Of a stretch of 45,697 nt of DNA, positions 1 through 12,734 are shown piece by piece. A program made the position numbers and the translations under genes. Under the pieces are notes generated by a model. The model was not told where the DNA came from. It saw only the letters and a program-made list of their open reading frames with translations, and did not search any database. Position 1 is the stretch's first letter. Each line of letters opens with the position of its first letter. Location: positions 1 through 45,697 of the forward strand of contig JAUQQO010000029.1 of NCBI GenBank assembly GCA_030549795.1, given 5' to 3'. This DNA comes from Pseudomonadota bacterium (lineage in GTDB: Bacteria > Pseudomonadota > Alphaproteobacteria > Geminicoccales > Geminicoccaceae).

Positions 1-202
1 CCTGCAGGGCGGCGACCCGCCGCTCCTGTTCGCGTGCAGCGGCGAGCAGGCGGTCGCGCTCGGCACTGACCCGCCGCAGTTCCTCGTGCAGGGCGCCGAG
101 ATCGGGCGATGAGCTCGTGGTGAGCGCAAGCGCGCTCGTTTCGACGAACAGCGACGCCACCAACAAGGCGGCGGCAGATCGCGGACGGATCCCAATCGGC
201 AT
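1..202 (-). CDS. Exported coiled-coil protein, N-terminal part only (possibly EnvC-like)
   Basis: The gene runs off the left edge. ATG at 202 on the minus strand follows a good ribosome site (AGGAAGGGG about 6 nt upstream). The visible 67 codons begin with a signal peptide (basic MPIGIRPR, a hydrophobic stretch, and a likely cut after ETSALA near residue 26). A charged heptad-like region follows (LHEELRRVSAERDRLLAAAR) that looks like a coiled coil. Secreted coiled-coil starts of this kind are found in EnvC-type murein hydrolase activators, which carry a C-terminal M23 domain that is not visible here. The EnvC idea is inference; the exported coiled-coil start is seen. Confidence 0.6.
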   Translation of the reverse strand, partial: MPIGIRPRSAAALLVASLFVETSALALTTSSSPDLGALHEELRRVSAERDRLLAAAREQERRVAALQ

Positions 203-304
203 GGCGCACCCCTTCCTCGCGGCGTTCGGTCACAGTCCCCCCTCGGGTTCGCTTAGACCATGGCCGGCGCGCGCGAAAGCGCCTTCGCACGTCGGTTTTA
301 CGGC

Positions 305-1240
305 TCAAAGACGAGCGAGGCGCGCGAGCAAGAGGGCGAAAAAGCCTTCCGTGTCGACCTCGGTGAGCACCAAGGCGTTGGCATCCTCGGGAGCGGGCGG
401 TCGCAGGTCGACAACCGAGCGGCCGCGACAGAGGCCGGGTTCGGTCACGATCGCCACCCGGGCGCGCCGGCCGGTGAACAGTTCGGGCCGCACGAGCCAC
501 GCCACGGCGCAGGGATCGTGGAGCGCCGCTCCGTCCTGGTCACCGCGGGCACGATAGCGGCCGTCGTAGAAGGTGAGCAGGTCGGCGAGTACCCGCGCGA
601 GGGGCGTGCCCAACGCGCGCAGCGCCGCAAGACGCGCAGGCGTTAGGCGCACCTTGTGGGTGAGCTCGAGCGGCACGAGGGTGATGGGAGCGCCGCAGCC
701 CATGACCACCGCGGCGGCATGGGGATCGGCCCAGAAGTTGAACTCGGCTGCGGGGGTGACGTTGCCGAGACCGATCGCTCCGCCCATGACGACGATCTCG
801 GCCAGGCGCGGCACGATCGCCGGCTCGAGCAACACGGCCAGGGCCAGGTTGGTAAGCGGCCCCACCGCGCACAGGCTCACCGTTCCCGGCGGACGTTCCA
901 TGACCGCGCGCACGATCGCCTGGACCGCATGGCCATCAGCGAGCGGAACGCGCGGTGGGGGCAGTTCGGCGCCGTCGAGCCCGGTTTCCCCGTGCACGGC
1001 TTGGGCGTGTGCGGGTTCGACGAGAATGGGGCGCGCGCAGCCGGCATAGACGGGGACGTCGAGGCGACCGGCAAGCGTCAAAAGCTTGCGGGCGTTCTCG
1101 CTCGTGCGCGCGAGTGGAGCGTTGCCGGCGACGGTGGTCACCGCCAAAAGCTCGATCTCCTCGGGTGAGGCGAGCGCCAAGAGAAGCGCCAGCGCATCGT
1201 CGTGGCCGGGATCGCAGTCGAGGATGATCGAGCGCGCCAT
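305..1240 (-). CDS. Nucleoside hydrolase (inosine-uridine preferring family)
   Basis: This 311-residue protein should hydrolyse the N-glycosidic bond of ribonucleosides to give a base and ribose in the cytoplasm (salvage). The N-terminus has the calcium-binding aspartate motif of the family, LDCDPGHDDALALLLA (Asp8, Asp10, Asp14, Asp15). Further in are NFWADPHAAAVV and the late LHDPCAVAWL His-Asp motif, all typical of RihA/RihB/RihC enzymes. ATG at 1240 is chosen because the next start upstream lies 26 codons earlier inside the preceding gene; no clear Shine-Dalgarno is seen. It starts 16 nt after the OmpA-like gene, so the two may be co-transcribed. Substrate preference cannot be read from the sequence. 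Confidence 0.9.
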   Translation of the reverse strand: MARSIILDCDPGHDDALALLLALASPEEIELLAVTTVAGNAPLARTSENARKLLTLAGRLDVPVYAGCARPILVEPAHAQAVHGETGLDGAELPPPRVPLADGHAVQAIVRAVMERPPGTVSLCAVGPLTNLALAVLLEPAIVPRLAEIVVMGGAIGLGNVTPAAEFNFWADPHAAAVVMGCGAPITLVPLELTHKVRLTPARLAALRALGTPLARVLADLLTFYDGRYRARGDQDGAALHDPCAVAWLVRPELFTGRRARVAIVTEPGLCRGRSVVDLRPPAPEDANALVLTEVDTEGFFALLLARLARL

Positions 1241-1256
1241 TGGAGGCTCGTTTCGG

Positions 1257-2459
1257 CTAGCGCTCGGTGAGCTTGAACTCGATGCGGCGGTTGCGCCGCC
1301 AGGCGAGCTCGTTATCACCTGGATCGAGCGGGCGGAACTCGCCGAAGCCGGCAGCCACCAATCGCTCGGGCGGAATGCCCTCGCGGATCAAGAACTCGAC
1401 CACCGAGATCGCGCGCGCGGTGGAGAGCTCCCAATTCGAGCGGAAGGGCGAGCCCGCACCGATCGGACGGCGGTCGGTGTGCCCATCCACGCGGAGCACC
1501 CAGTCGATATCGGGCGGGATCTTCGCTGCCACCTCGCGCAGGGTGGCAGCGAGGCGCCTGAGCTGGACTTCACCTTCGGGCTGCAGCCGCGCCGAGCCAG
1601 AAGGGAACAGGACCTCGGCCTGGAACACGAAGCGATCGCCCACGATCACGATCTCCGGCCGATCCCCCAAGATCCGCCGCAGCCGACCGAAGAACTCGCT
1701 TCGGTACTCTTCGAGCTGCTCGACCCGCTGTAAGAGCGCGGCGTTGAGCCGCGCCCCGAGATCGTCGATGATCAACCGCTGCCGGTCGACTTCGGCCTCC
1801 GAGCGCTCGAGCGCGCTCGCCACCCGGCGCAGCTGCTCGGTCGTGGCACCCAACAGCCGGTTGAGCCGATCGAGCTCGCTCCGGGCGGCGACGAGCTCGG
1901 CTTCGCCCGCGCGCAGCCGCGCTTCAAGCTCTTGGATCCGCGCCTCGCGATCCTCGAGCTCGCGCCTCAAAGAGGTGGTGCGCTCGCGCTCGAGCTCGCG
2001 CTCGCGCTCAACCGCAACCAGCCGTTCGCCCAAGCCGGCCTTCTCGCGCTCGGCGCTGCTCAAACGAGCCGAGAGCTGCTCCAGGCGCGCGTTGAGCTCG
2101 CGGATCTTGCGGCTCTGCTCGTCTTCGAGGTCTTTAAGCCGCGCTTCGAGCCGCGCGCGATCCAAGGCCAAAGTCTCGACTTGGGTTTCGAGCTCGGCTT
2201 TACTGGATTTGAGGCTCTCGGCGGTCTGACCGGTTACGGCAAGGCGACCAGCTGCGGCCTCGATCTGCTTTTCCAAGAATTCGAGGGCGCGATCGCGCTC
2301 CGCTGCCGCTTCGCTCAGCCGCTCGAGCTGTTGTTGCATGCGCGCGAGCAGCGCTTCGACCTCGCTCGGCGCGGGCGGGGTTTGCGCGCGCGCCGCAGCG
2401 GCGAAGACCGCAAGACAAACGAAAAACGCGCAGGCGCCGCAAACGGGGATGCGAGGCAC
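1257..2459 (-). CDS. Exported coiled-coil protein with OmpA/MotB-type peptidoglycan-binding domain
   Basis: A GTG at 2459 gives a 400-residue protein starting with a clean signal peptide (VPRIPVCGACAFFVCLAVF, ending AAAARA-QTPP). Residues about 30-250 are a long Glu/Arg/Leu-rich coiled coil. The last 130 or so form an OmpA C-terminal domain: VDGHTDRRPIG, the ELSTARAISVVEFL helix, VAAGFGEFRPL, and the final NRRIEFKLTER. Such domains bind peptidoglycan non-covalently, so it probably links envelope layers. A TTG at 2543 with AGGAGG upstream would add 28 residues and overlap trpE by 20 nt. I prefer 2459 because the extension would put a long hydrophilic tail before the signal peptide, but the start is uncertain. 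Confidence 0.8.
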   Translation of the reverse strand: MPRIPVCGACAFFVCLAVFAAAARAQTPPAPSEVEALLARMQQQLERLSEAAAERDRALEFLEKQIEAAAGRLAVTGQTAESLKSSKAELETQVETLALDRARLEARLKDLEDEQSRKIRELNARLEQLSARLSSAEREKAGLGERLVAVERERELERERTTSLRRELEDREARIQELEARLRAGEAELVAARSELDRLNRLLGATTEQLRRVASALERSEAEVDRQRLIIDDLGARLNAALLQRVEQLEEYRSEFFGRLRRILGDRPEIVIVGDRFVFQAEVLFPSGSARLQPEGEVQLRRLAATLREVAAKIPPDIDWVLRVDGHTDRRPIGAGSPFRSNWELSTARAISVVEFLIREGIPPERLVAAGFGEFRPLDPGDNELAWRRNRRIEFKLTER

Positions 2460-2523
2460 GGGCCCAAAAATTGCAAGGCGGTGCGCCCGCGCATCGGCGG
2501 CGTGCGCGGCGCCTGCGACCGCC

Positions 2524-4035
2524 TTAGCGCCCGCGGGTGGCAAAGCGGACCGCCTCCTCGGCGGCGCGAACGAGCGCGCGCGCCTTGTTGATGGTCTCTT
2601 GATATTCGGCTGCCGGATCGCTGTCGTGGACGATGCCGGCTCCGGCCTGGACGATCATCTCCCCGTCTTTGATAAGCGCTGTTCGAAGACCGATACAGGT
2701 ATCCATCGATCCGTCGGCCGCGAAATAGCCGATCGTGCCGGCATAGAAGCTGCGGCGGACCGGCTCGAGTTCTTCGATGATCTCCATCGCCCGTACTTTC
2801 GGTGCGCCGCTTACCGTGCCGGCCGGAAAGCCGGCGATCAGCGCATCGAGCGCCTCGAGCCCGGGGCGCAACTTCCCTTCCACGTTGGAGGAGATGTGCA
2901 TGACGTGGCTGTAGCGCTCGACCACCATCTTCTCGGTCACCCGCACCGTGCCGACTTCCGCGACCCGTCCGACATCGTTGCGCCCGAGATCCAAGAGCAT
3001 GAGGTGCTCGGCGCGCTCTTTGGGATCGGCGAGCATCTCGGCCGCCAAGGCCTCGTCTTCTTCGCGGGTCGCGCCGCGCCGGCGCGTACCGGCTAAGGGG
3101 CGGATGGTCACCTTGCCGGCGCGCAGGCGCACGAGGATCTCGGGGCTCGAGCCGACCAGCGCGAACTCGCCGAAGTCCAAGAAGAACAAAAAGGGCGAGG
3201 GGTTGAGCCGGCGCAAGGCGCGGTAAAGAGCCAGAGGCGGCAGTGTGAAGGGGACAGTAAAGCGCTGCGAGATCACAATTTGGAAGGCATCGCCGGCGGC
3301 GATATAGTCCTTGCAGCGGCGTACCATCGCTTCGAACTGTTCGCGCGTGATCATCGGCCGCGGCTCAACCGCGAGCGTGTCCTTGCGCGGCGGGTCGTGG
3401 CGGATGCCGCGGTCGAAATCCTCCACCGCCTCGAACAGCCGCTCTTGTGCGAGCTCCCAGGCGCGCTCAGCCGAGAGCCCCGCACGCGGCCACACCGGGG
3501 TCACAAGCGTGACCTGATCGGCGAGATTGTCGAACACCGCAACCAGTGTCGGGCGCAGAAAGACGGCATCGGGCAGGCTCAGGGGATCGGGGGCGATCGA
3601 CGGCAACCGCTCCATAAGCCGCACCATGTCGTAGGCCATATAGCCGAACAGGCCCGCAGCCGGAGGCGGCAGCCCGGGCGGCATGGCGATGCGGCTTTCG
3701 CGGATGAGGGCGCGCAACGAATCGAGCGCCGGCAGAGGCTCGGGGGTGAAGGCATCGGGCGCGAAACGCGCCTCGCGGTTCACTTCCGCCCGTGTCCCGA
3801 AGCAGCGCCACACGAGATCGGGCTTTAAGCCGATGATCGAATAGCGGCCGCGCACCGCGCCCCCTTCCACGCTCTCGAGGAGAAAGCTCCACGGCCGACC
3901 GCCGGCGAGTTTGAGCAGTGCCGATACGGGCGTTTCGAGATCGGCAACAAGGCTCGTCCACACCACTTGCGGCCGGCCGGCCTCATAGGCGTGGACAAAG
4001 GAGGCGCGATCGGGTTCGGCGAGCACAGACCTCAA
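2524..4035 (-). CDS. trpE: Anthranilate synthase component I
   Basis: 503 residues, normal for TrpE, which makes anthranilate from chorismate with ammonia supplied by TrpG (first step of tryptophan synthesis, cytoplasm). The N-terminal domain holds SFLLESVEGG, containing the LLES element that binds feedback tryptophan. The chorismate-binding domain has IRPLAGTRRRG, GFPAGTVSGAPKVRAMEIIE and YAGTIGYFAADGSMDT. PAGTVSGAPK favours TrpE over PabB. The start is a TTG whose last bases overlap the preceding gene's stop (TTGA), so translation is probably coupled to the isomerase gene. The trpG-trpD-trpC genes that usually follow in alphaproteobacteria are absent; an envelope gene comes next. Confidence 0.94.
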   Translation of the reverse strand: MRSVLAEPDRASFVHAYEAGRPQVVWTSLVADLETPVSALLKLAGGRPWSFLLESVEGGAVRGRYSIIGLKPDLVWRCFGTRAEVNREARFAPDAFTPEPLPALDSLRALIRESRIAMPPGLPPPAAGLFGYMAYDMVRLMERLPSIAPDPLSLPDAVFLRPTLVAVFDNLADQVTLVTPVWPRAGLSAERAWELAQERLFEAVEDFDRGIRHDPPRKDTLAVEPRPMITREQFEAMVRRCKDYIAAGDAFQIVISQRFTVPFTLPPLALYRALRRLNPSPFLFFLDFGEFALVGSSPEILVRLRAGKVTIRPLAGTRRRGATREEDEALAAEMLADPKERAEHLMLLDLGRNDVGRVAEVGTVRVTEKMVVERYSHVMHISSNVEGKLRPGLEALDALIAGFPAGTVSGAPKVRAMEIIEELEPVRRSFYAGTIGYFAADGSMDTCIGLRTALIKDGEMIVQAGAGIVHDSDPAAEYQETINKARALVRAAEEAVRFATRGR

Positions 4036-5909
4036 CGTCCCACTTGTTCGACCAAACGAGCGAGCACCCGCTCTTCGCGACTTACAGGATAGCGCTTTTC
4101 GAGTGCCCGCTCGTAGCCGGAAAGCAGCCCTTCGAGGAGCGCGCCGCGCAGCTCTTGGGCGATCGGCTCGAGATCGCCGGTTTCGGAAGCGGGGAGCACC
4201 TCATCGGCCACCACGATCGCAAAGCCGCGGGCGGCAGCAACCGGCTCGGGTGCCGGACCGCCGAGCGGGGCGGCGAAGAGGGCGCGCACCACCTCCGCGC
4301 CGAGGTTCGGGTCGGCATCGGAGCGCCGCCAGGGGCCGATCATGTGCACCTCGAGCCCGGGTTCGGCACGCGCGAGGTCGAAGGGTGATTCGCCGGCTTG
4401 AATGCGGGCGAGCAGGGCGCGGGCGCGCTCGCGGGTGCGCTTGCGCTGTTCGGCGAGCTTCCAGCCGAGCGTCGCGGCGAGCCGCACTTCCGCAAGCGTC
4501 TGTGGGCGCGCGGGCGTGATGCTCTCGACCCGGACGACGAAATAGCGGTCGTCCTTGGCGTGGATCACGAGCGAGGTCTCCTGTGCCCGCAAGCGGAAGA
4601 TCTCGGCGAGCATCTCTTTGGAGAGCGCAACCTCGCGGATCGGCACGCCCGAGGCGTCGCGGCCTTCAGCATCGACCGCGCTCAGCCGATAATGGCGGGC
4701 GCCTGCTTTACGCGCCGCCTCTTCAAGGCTGTCCCCGGCGGCGAGCGCATCATCGAGCCTATCGGCGAGCTGCGGGAGCCGATCCATCGCCGCCCGACGG
4801 CCGAGCTCGCGGCGCAGCTCCTCGCGCACTTCCGCAAAGCTCCGCACCCGCTCGGGCTCGATGCCATCGAGGCGTAAGAGATGCCAGCCGAAGGCGGTTT
4901 GCACAGGCGCGCTCACTTCCCCCGGGGCAAGGGCGAAGAGCACGCGGTCGAGTTCTTCGGGCAGCACGCCCTTGGCGACCGGACCGAGGGTCGAAAGGGG
5001 CAGGCCGAGCGCAGAGGCGATCGATTCCAAGCTCTCGCCCGCTTGCACACGCCGGTGCGCCTCGTCGCTCAGCGCCGGGTCGCTCGCCAGGAGCTGGCTT
5101 GCGCGGCGCTGTTCGAAAACGGTGTAGCTGGCGCGCCGCCGTTCGTACTCGGCCCGCAGCTCTTCTTCCGAGGGCGCGAATTCCTCGCTCAAATCCTCAG
5201 CGGCGAGCACGACGAGCTCGACGCTGCGCGTTTCGGGCGCGGTGAAGGCGGCGCGGTTCTCTTCGAGCCAGGCTTCGAGGGTGGCATCGTCGGGCTCGGG
5301 CACGGTGACGCTCGCCGCCGGCACGAGCAGCGCGCGGCCGCGCCGCCGCTCCTCGCGATAGCGGGAGAGTTCGCGGGAAAGCACGGCGGGAGCGGCCACC
5401 GCGCCGGTTACCGCTTCGAGAAGCCGCGCGCGCAGGATTTCGCCTGCGAGTTCCTGGGTGTACCCCGCCTCGCTCAAGCCGAGCTCGCGCAGCACCCAGG
5501 TAAAGCGCTCGCGCTCGAACCCCTGCGGCCCCTGAAAGGCCGGTTGCTCGCGGATGATGCGGGCAAGCGTAGCAGGGTCGACCGCGAGCCCGAGCTCGCG
5601 CGCATGCAGGGCGACGAGCTCGCGCGCCAAGAGCTGCTCGAGGGTACGGCGCATGAGCCCTTCCATCACCGCTGGCGTGCGCTCGAGCTCGCCACCCAGC
5701 TGATCGCGCAGCTCGCGAAACGCGCGCTCGGTCTCGCGCACGAGCGCTTCCGCGCGGATCTCGCTCTTGCCCACGCTCGCCACCGCTTCGGTCGGGGCGC
5801 CGCGCAAGAACATGTCGCCAACACCCCAGATGGCGAAGCTCAGCACGAGGAGCAAAAGAAAGGCTTTGACCACCCAGCTGGTGGCGTAGCGGCGCATCGC
5901 GTCGAGCAT
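4032..5909 (-). CDS. PpiD-like membrane-anchored peptidyl-prolyl cis-trans isomerase/chaperone
   Basis: 625 residues, close to the usual length of PpiD-type periplasmic folding factors. One N-terminal membrane segment (about residues 13-31, VVKAFLLLLVLSFAIWGVG) anchors it in the inner membrane. A SurA-N-like region follows (ASVGKSEIRAEALVRE). A parvulin-like domain lies in the middle (EQRRASQLLA, then GEVSAPVQTAFGWHLLRLDGIEP). A second, weaker repeat-like region makes up the C-terminus. ATG at 5909 is chosen because the longer reading frame adds 46 residues with no family resemblance. It is divergent from tpiA, with about 155 nt between the starts, and overlaps trpE at TTGA. Isomerase activity is inferred from family; many PpiD proteins act mainly as chaperones. 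Confidence 0.88.
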   Translation of the reverse strand: MLDAMRRYATSWVVKAFLLLLVLSFAIWGVGDMFLRGAPTEAVASVGKSEIRAEALVRETERAFRELRDQLGGELERTPAVMEGLMRRTLEQLLARELVALHARELGLAVDPATLARIIREQPAFQGPQGFERERFTWVLRELGLSEAGYTQELAGEILRARLLEAVTGAVAAPAVLSRELSRYREERRRGRALLVPAASVTVPEPDDATLEAWLEENRAAFTAPETRSVELVVLAAEDLSEEFAPSEEELRAEYERRRASYTVFEQRRASQLLASDPALSDEAHRRVQAGESLESIASALGLPLSTLGPVAKGVLPEELDRVLFALAPGEVSAPVQTAFGWHLLRLDGIEPERVRSFAEVREELRRELGRRAAMDRLPQLADRLDDALAAGDSLEEAARKAGARHYRLSAVDAEGRDASGVPIREVALSKEMLAEIFRLRAQETSLVIHAKDDRYFVVRVESITPARPQTLAEVRLAATLGWKLAEQRKRTRERARALLARIQAGESPFDLARAEPGLEVHMIGPWRRSDADPNLGAEVVRALFAAPLGGPAPEPVAAARGFAIVVADEVLPASETGDLEPIAQELRGALLEGLLSGYERALEKRYPVSREERVLARLVEQVGR

Positions 5910-6064
5910 GGGGGAGCGCGTTCTCGCTGCCGTCGGACGCGCGCACTTTGGCCGTGCTGCGGCGTTTGTGCAACCTCCGCCGAGGGCATGGTGAAATGTG
6001 CGCGCCTTCAAAGCGTGCGAGGGCTGTGCTAGCTCAGCGCCGAACATGCGTGGCGGGCGAACGG

Positions 6065-6817
6065 ATGCGGCTGGCTCGGCCGATCGTCTTCGGCAACTGG
6101 AAGATGAACGGGCTGCGTGCCGACGGCCTGGCGCTGGCCGGGGCGCTGGCCCAACGCGCGGTGCGGCTTTCCGGCACGCTCGGGATCTTCCCCCCGTTCA
6201 CCATCCTCCACGCGGTGGCGCAGCGGGTGTGCGAAACCGGCATCCTCGTGGGCGGCCAGGACTGCCACGAGAAGTCCTTCGGGGCCTATACGGGCTCGAT
6301 CTCCGCCCCCATGCTCGTCGATGCCGGCGCGAAAGCGGTCATCCTCGGCCATTCCGAGCGCCGGCACGGGCTCGGCGAGACGGATGCGCTTGTGCGTGCC
6401 AAGCTCCTCGCGGCGCGCGCCGCCGGCCTTCTCGTCGTCCTGTGCGTGGGAGAGACCGAGGAGGAGCGGCTTGCGGGCGTACACGAAGAGCGGCTGTGGG
6501 CGCAGCTCGATGGAAGCCTGCCCGAGGGGATCGGCCCCGAAGGTCTGGTGGTGGCCTATGAGCCGGTGTGGGCGATCGGCACCGGGCGTACGCCCACCTC
6601 CGCCGACATCGTCGCCACCCATGCGGCGGTGCGCAGGATGCTCGCGCGGCGGGTGGTGGGGGGCGATGCGATCCCGATCCTCTACGGCGGCTCGGTGAAG
6701 CCCGACAACGCCGCCGAGATCATGGCTTGTGCCGGCGTAGACGGTGTACTCGTAGGCGGGGCGAGCTTGGACGCGGCTGCGTTCTGGAGCATCTATCAAG
6801 CGGGGGGCGGAGCCTGA
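6065..6817 (+). CDS. tpiA: Triosephosphate isomerase
   Basis: 250 residues, normal length. It interconverts dihydroxyacetone phosphate and glyceraldehyde 3-phosphate in glycolysis/gluconeogenesis. The active-site residues are all visible: Asn11 and Lys13 in FGNWKMNG, His96 in GHSERR, and Glu166 in YEPVWAIGTGRTPT. The phosphate-binding YGGSVKPDNAAE and GVLVGGASLD loops are also present. ATG at 6065 is preferred because FGNWKMNG should lie within the first dozen or so residues; an upstream frame extension of 39 codons has no family match. It leads the plus-strand block tpiA-secG-pyrG and is divergent from the PpiD-like gene. Confidence 0.96.
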   Translation: MRLARPIVFGNWKMNGLRADGLALAGALAQRAVRLSGTLGIFPPFTILHAVAQRVCETGILVGGQDCHEKSFGAYTGSISAPMLVDAGAKAVILGHSERRHGLGETDALVRAKLLAARAAGLLVVLCVGETEEERLAGVHEERLWAQLDGSLPEGIGPEGLVVAYEPVWAIGTGRTPTSADIVATHAAVRRMLARRVVGGDAIPILYGGSVKPDNAAEIMACAGVDGVLVGGASLDAAAFWSIYQAGGGA

Positions 6818-6850
6818 GCTTCGCTTTCCGATTACGCGGGCGGGACGACG

Positions 6851-7156
6851 ATGGCGACCGTGGTGCTCGTGATCCACGTCATGATCGCGCTGGCGCTTGT
6901 GGGCGTGGTTCTCTTGCAGCGCAGCGAAGGGGGCGGGCTGGGCCTCGGGACCGGCACCATGGGGGGGCTCATGACCACCCGCGGCACGGCCAATCTGCTC
7001 ACCCGCACGACCGCCATTCTCGCGAGCTGCTTCATCGCGACGAGCATCATCCTCGCCATCCTCTCCGGCAACACCGGCAAGCCGACCTCCATTCTGGATG
7101 TGGCACCGGCTTCGCCGAGCGCGCCGGCGACGCCCGTACCACCGGTGGCGCAGTGA
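6851..7156 (+). CDS. secG: Preprotein translocase subunit SecG
   Basis: 101 residues with the SecG pattern. There is a first membrane helix ([20 protein letters not shown]), the conserved [11 protein letters not shown] turn with a glycine-rich stretch, a second helix (about residues 50-73), and a proline/alanine-rich tail. SecG sits in the inner membrane and assists SecYE and SecA in protein export. It begins 34 nt after tpiA and is followed 26 nt later by pyrG, an order common in alphaproteobacteria. Confidence 0.93.
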   Translation: MATVVLVIHVMIALALVGVVLLQRSEGGGLGLGTGTMGGLMTTRGTANLLTRTTAILASCFIATSIILAILSGNTGKPTSILDVAPASPSAPATPVPPVAQ

Positions 7157-7181
7157 GCGCCGAGCCGATCGAGGCGCGCGC

Positions 7182-8812
<1,631 letters not shown>

Positions 8813-8816
<4 letters not shown>

Positions 8817-9661
8817 GTGTCGCTAGCCGCCACGTCGCCGTAGGCCCCGTGAGCTTCGGCCAGGACCTGCCCTTTGTGCTGATCGCCGGCCCCTGTGCGC
8901 TCGAAAGCCGCGAGCATGCGCTCTTCATGGCCGAGCAATTGGTGGCGCTCACCCGCCAAAAGGGCGTACCCTTCGTCTTTAAGGCCTCCTTCGATAAGGC
9001 CAACCGCACGAGTGCGGAAAGCGCGCGCGGGGTGGGGCTCGAAGTGGGGCTTGCGATCTTGGCCGAGATCCGCTCCCGCTTCGGCTGCCCGGTGCTCACC
9101 GATGTGCACGAGAGCTGGCAGTGCGCGCGCGCGGCACAAGCCGTCGACATCCTCCAGATCCCGGCCTTTTTGTGCCGCCAGACCGATCTCTTAGCGGCTG
9201 CAGCCGCCACCAAGCGGGTGATCAACGTCAAAAAGGGCCAATTCTTGGCGCCTTGGGACATGCGGCAGGTGGTGGCCAAGCTCGAGCGCTTCGGTGCCGC
9301 CGGCATACTTGTGACCGAGCGCGGCGTGTCCTTCGGCTACAACACGCTCGTCAACGACTTTCGAGCGCTTGCCTATCTCGAGGAGACCGGTTGGCCGGTG
9401 GTCTTCGATGCCACGCACTCCGTGCAGCAACCGGGCGGGCTTGGCGGTCGCTCGGGCGGCGAGCGGCGGTTCGTGCCCATGCTCGCCCGTGCCGCGGTGG
9501 CGATCGGGGTCGCAGCCGTGTTCATCGAGACGCATGACGATCCCGATCGCGCCATCTCCGATGGCCCCAACATGGTGCCGCTCGCGTGCCTGGGTGCTGT
9601 GCTCGACGATCTTTTGGCCTTCGATCGGCTCGCCAAGAGCCGAGCGCGGCCGCGGCTTTGA
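8813..9661 (+). CDS. kdsA: 3-deoxy-8-phosphooctulonate synthase (KDO8P synthase)
   Basis: 282 residues, standard length. It condenses phosphoenolpyruvate with arabinose 5-phosphate to KDO 8-phosphate, a precursor of the lipopolysaccharide core, so the cell has a Gram-negative outer membrane. Motifs seen are [51 protein letters not shown] and [17 protein letters not shown]. The start is a GTG overlapping the pyrG stop (GTGA), implying translational coupling. It is followed by eno, which makes the same phosphoenolpyruvate substrate, as in many proteobacteria. Confidence 0.95.
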
Positions 9662-11283
<1,622 letters not shown>

Positions 11284-11380
11284 GGGGCACGCTGGCTCGG
11301 TCGGCCCAGCTCGTATAGATTTAAGCGCAAGCGGATGGCCGCATCATGGCGCGGCGGTCACGCGCGGGAGGTGCCCGAGT

Positions 11381-12418
11381 ATGGCGAGCAGTGTACGGGC
11401 GGCCAGGACGGCCGAAACCGTCGCGGTAGAAGTGGTAGAACCCAAGCCGGTCGTTCCTCCGGCCGAAGAACTGTTCAAGCTCTATCGCGAGATGCTCTTG
11501 ATCCGTCGCTTCGAAGAAAAGGCGGGTCAACTCTATGGCATGGGCCTCATCGGTGGCTTCTGTCATCTCTATATCGGCCAAGAAGCGGTCGCGGTCGGCA
11601 TTCAGCATGCTTTGACCGACAAGGATTCGGTGATCACCGGCTATCGCGACCACGGCCATATGCTCGTGTGCGGGATGGATCCGCGCCGGGTGATGGCCGA
11701 GCTCACCGGCCGCGTCACCGGCTATTCCAAGGGCAAGGGCGGATCGATGCACATGTTCGCCAAGGAAGTGCGCTTTTATGGCGGACATGGCATCGTCGGT
11801 GCCCAGGTGGCGCTCGGCACCGGCATCGCCTTTGCCCACAAGTACAAGAAGGACGGCGGGATCTGCGTCACCTATTTCGGCGACGGTGCCGCCAACCAGG
11901 GACAGGTCTACGAGTCCTTCAACATGGCGGCTCTGTGGAAGCTGCCGGTGCTCTATGTGATCGAAAACAATCGCTACGCGATGGGCACCTCGACCGAACG
12001 CCACGCCTCGACCCGCGAGCTTTTCCAGCGCGGGCTCGCCTTCGGCATTCCCGGCGCGCAGGTGGACGGAATGGACGTGCTCGCGGTGCGCGAAAAGGCG
12101 ATCGAAGCGGTGAACTATGTGCGCGCCGGTAACGGGCCCTTCGTACTCGAAGCCCTCACCTATCGCTACCGCGGTCACTCGATGTCCGATCCGGGCAAGT
12201 ACCGCACCAAAGAAGAAGTCCAGGAGATGCGCGAGCGGCACGACCCGATCGACAAGCTCAAAGCCCTCATGATCGCGGAAGGGATCGCCGACGAGGCGCG
12301 CTTTAAAGAGATCGACAAGGAGATCCGCGACATCTGCAATGAGGCGGCGCGCTTCGCACAGGACAGCCCGGAGCCCGATCCCTCCGAGCTCTATACCGAT
12401 GTGTTGATCGAAAGCTGA
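11381..12418 (+). CDS. pdhA: Pyruvate dehydrogenase E1 component, alpha subunit
   Basis: 345 residues. With PdhB it decarboxylates pyruvate using thiamine diphosphate. The thiamine diphosphate motif is [20 protein letters not shown] ending in ENN. The regulatory-loop region [19 protein letters not shown] is also visible. ATG at 11381 follows GGGAGGTG at good spacing; the 50-codon upstream extension is spurious. The 97-nt gap after ftsB holds a TATAGAT at 11314-11320 that could be a -10 element, but the -35 is poor, so a separate pdh promoter is only a possibility. pdhB starts 73 nt downstream. Confidence 0.95.
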   Translation: MASSVRAARTAETVAVEVVEPKPVVPPAEELFKLYREMLLIRRFEEKAGQLYGMGLIGGFCHLYIGQEAVAVGIQHALTDKDSVITGYRDHGHMLVCGMDPRRVMAELTGRVTGYSKGKGGSMHMFAKEVRFYGGHGIVGAQVALGTGIAFAHKYKKDGGICVTYFGDGAANQGQVYESFNMAALWKLPVLYVIENNRYAMGTSTERHASTRELFQRGLAFGIPGAQVDGMDVLAVREKAIEAVNYVRAGNGPFVLEALTYRYRGHSMSDPGKYRTKEEVQEMRERHDPIDKLKALMIAEGIADEARFKEIDKEIRDICNEAARFAQDSPEPDPSELYTDVLIES

Positions 12419-12491
12419 TCGGTGTCGCGTACGGCGAACGCGGCGATCTCGAGGCGAACCGACCGCAAGGGGCCTACCCGGGAGGCACGCA

Positions 12492-12734
12492 ATGCCCACA
12501 CCCATTCTCATGCCGGCGCTCTCGCCGACCATGACGGAAGGGACGCTCGCGCGCTGGCTCAAAAAACCGGGCGAGCGGGTGCGGCCGGGCGAGGTCATCG
12601 CCGAGATCGAGACCGATAAGGCGACCATGGAGGTCGAGGCGGTCGAGGAAGGCACGCTCGCCGAGATCCTCGTTCCCGAGGGCACCGAGGGGGTCAAGGT
12701 CAACACCCCGATCGCGCTGTTGCTCGCCGAGGGC
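12492..12734. repeat. Lipoyl-domain direct repeat, copy 1 (pdhB)
   Basis: The first ~240 bases of pdhB and of pdhC (13894-14136) align along their whole length at roughly four bases in five. Some runs are identical, such as the one coding for ILMPALSP near the start and the one around the lipoyl lysine. The likeness ends where the linkers begin. This is a within-operon duplication of the lipoyl domain, not a mobile repeat. Confidence 0.75.
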
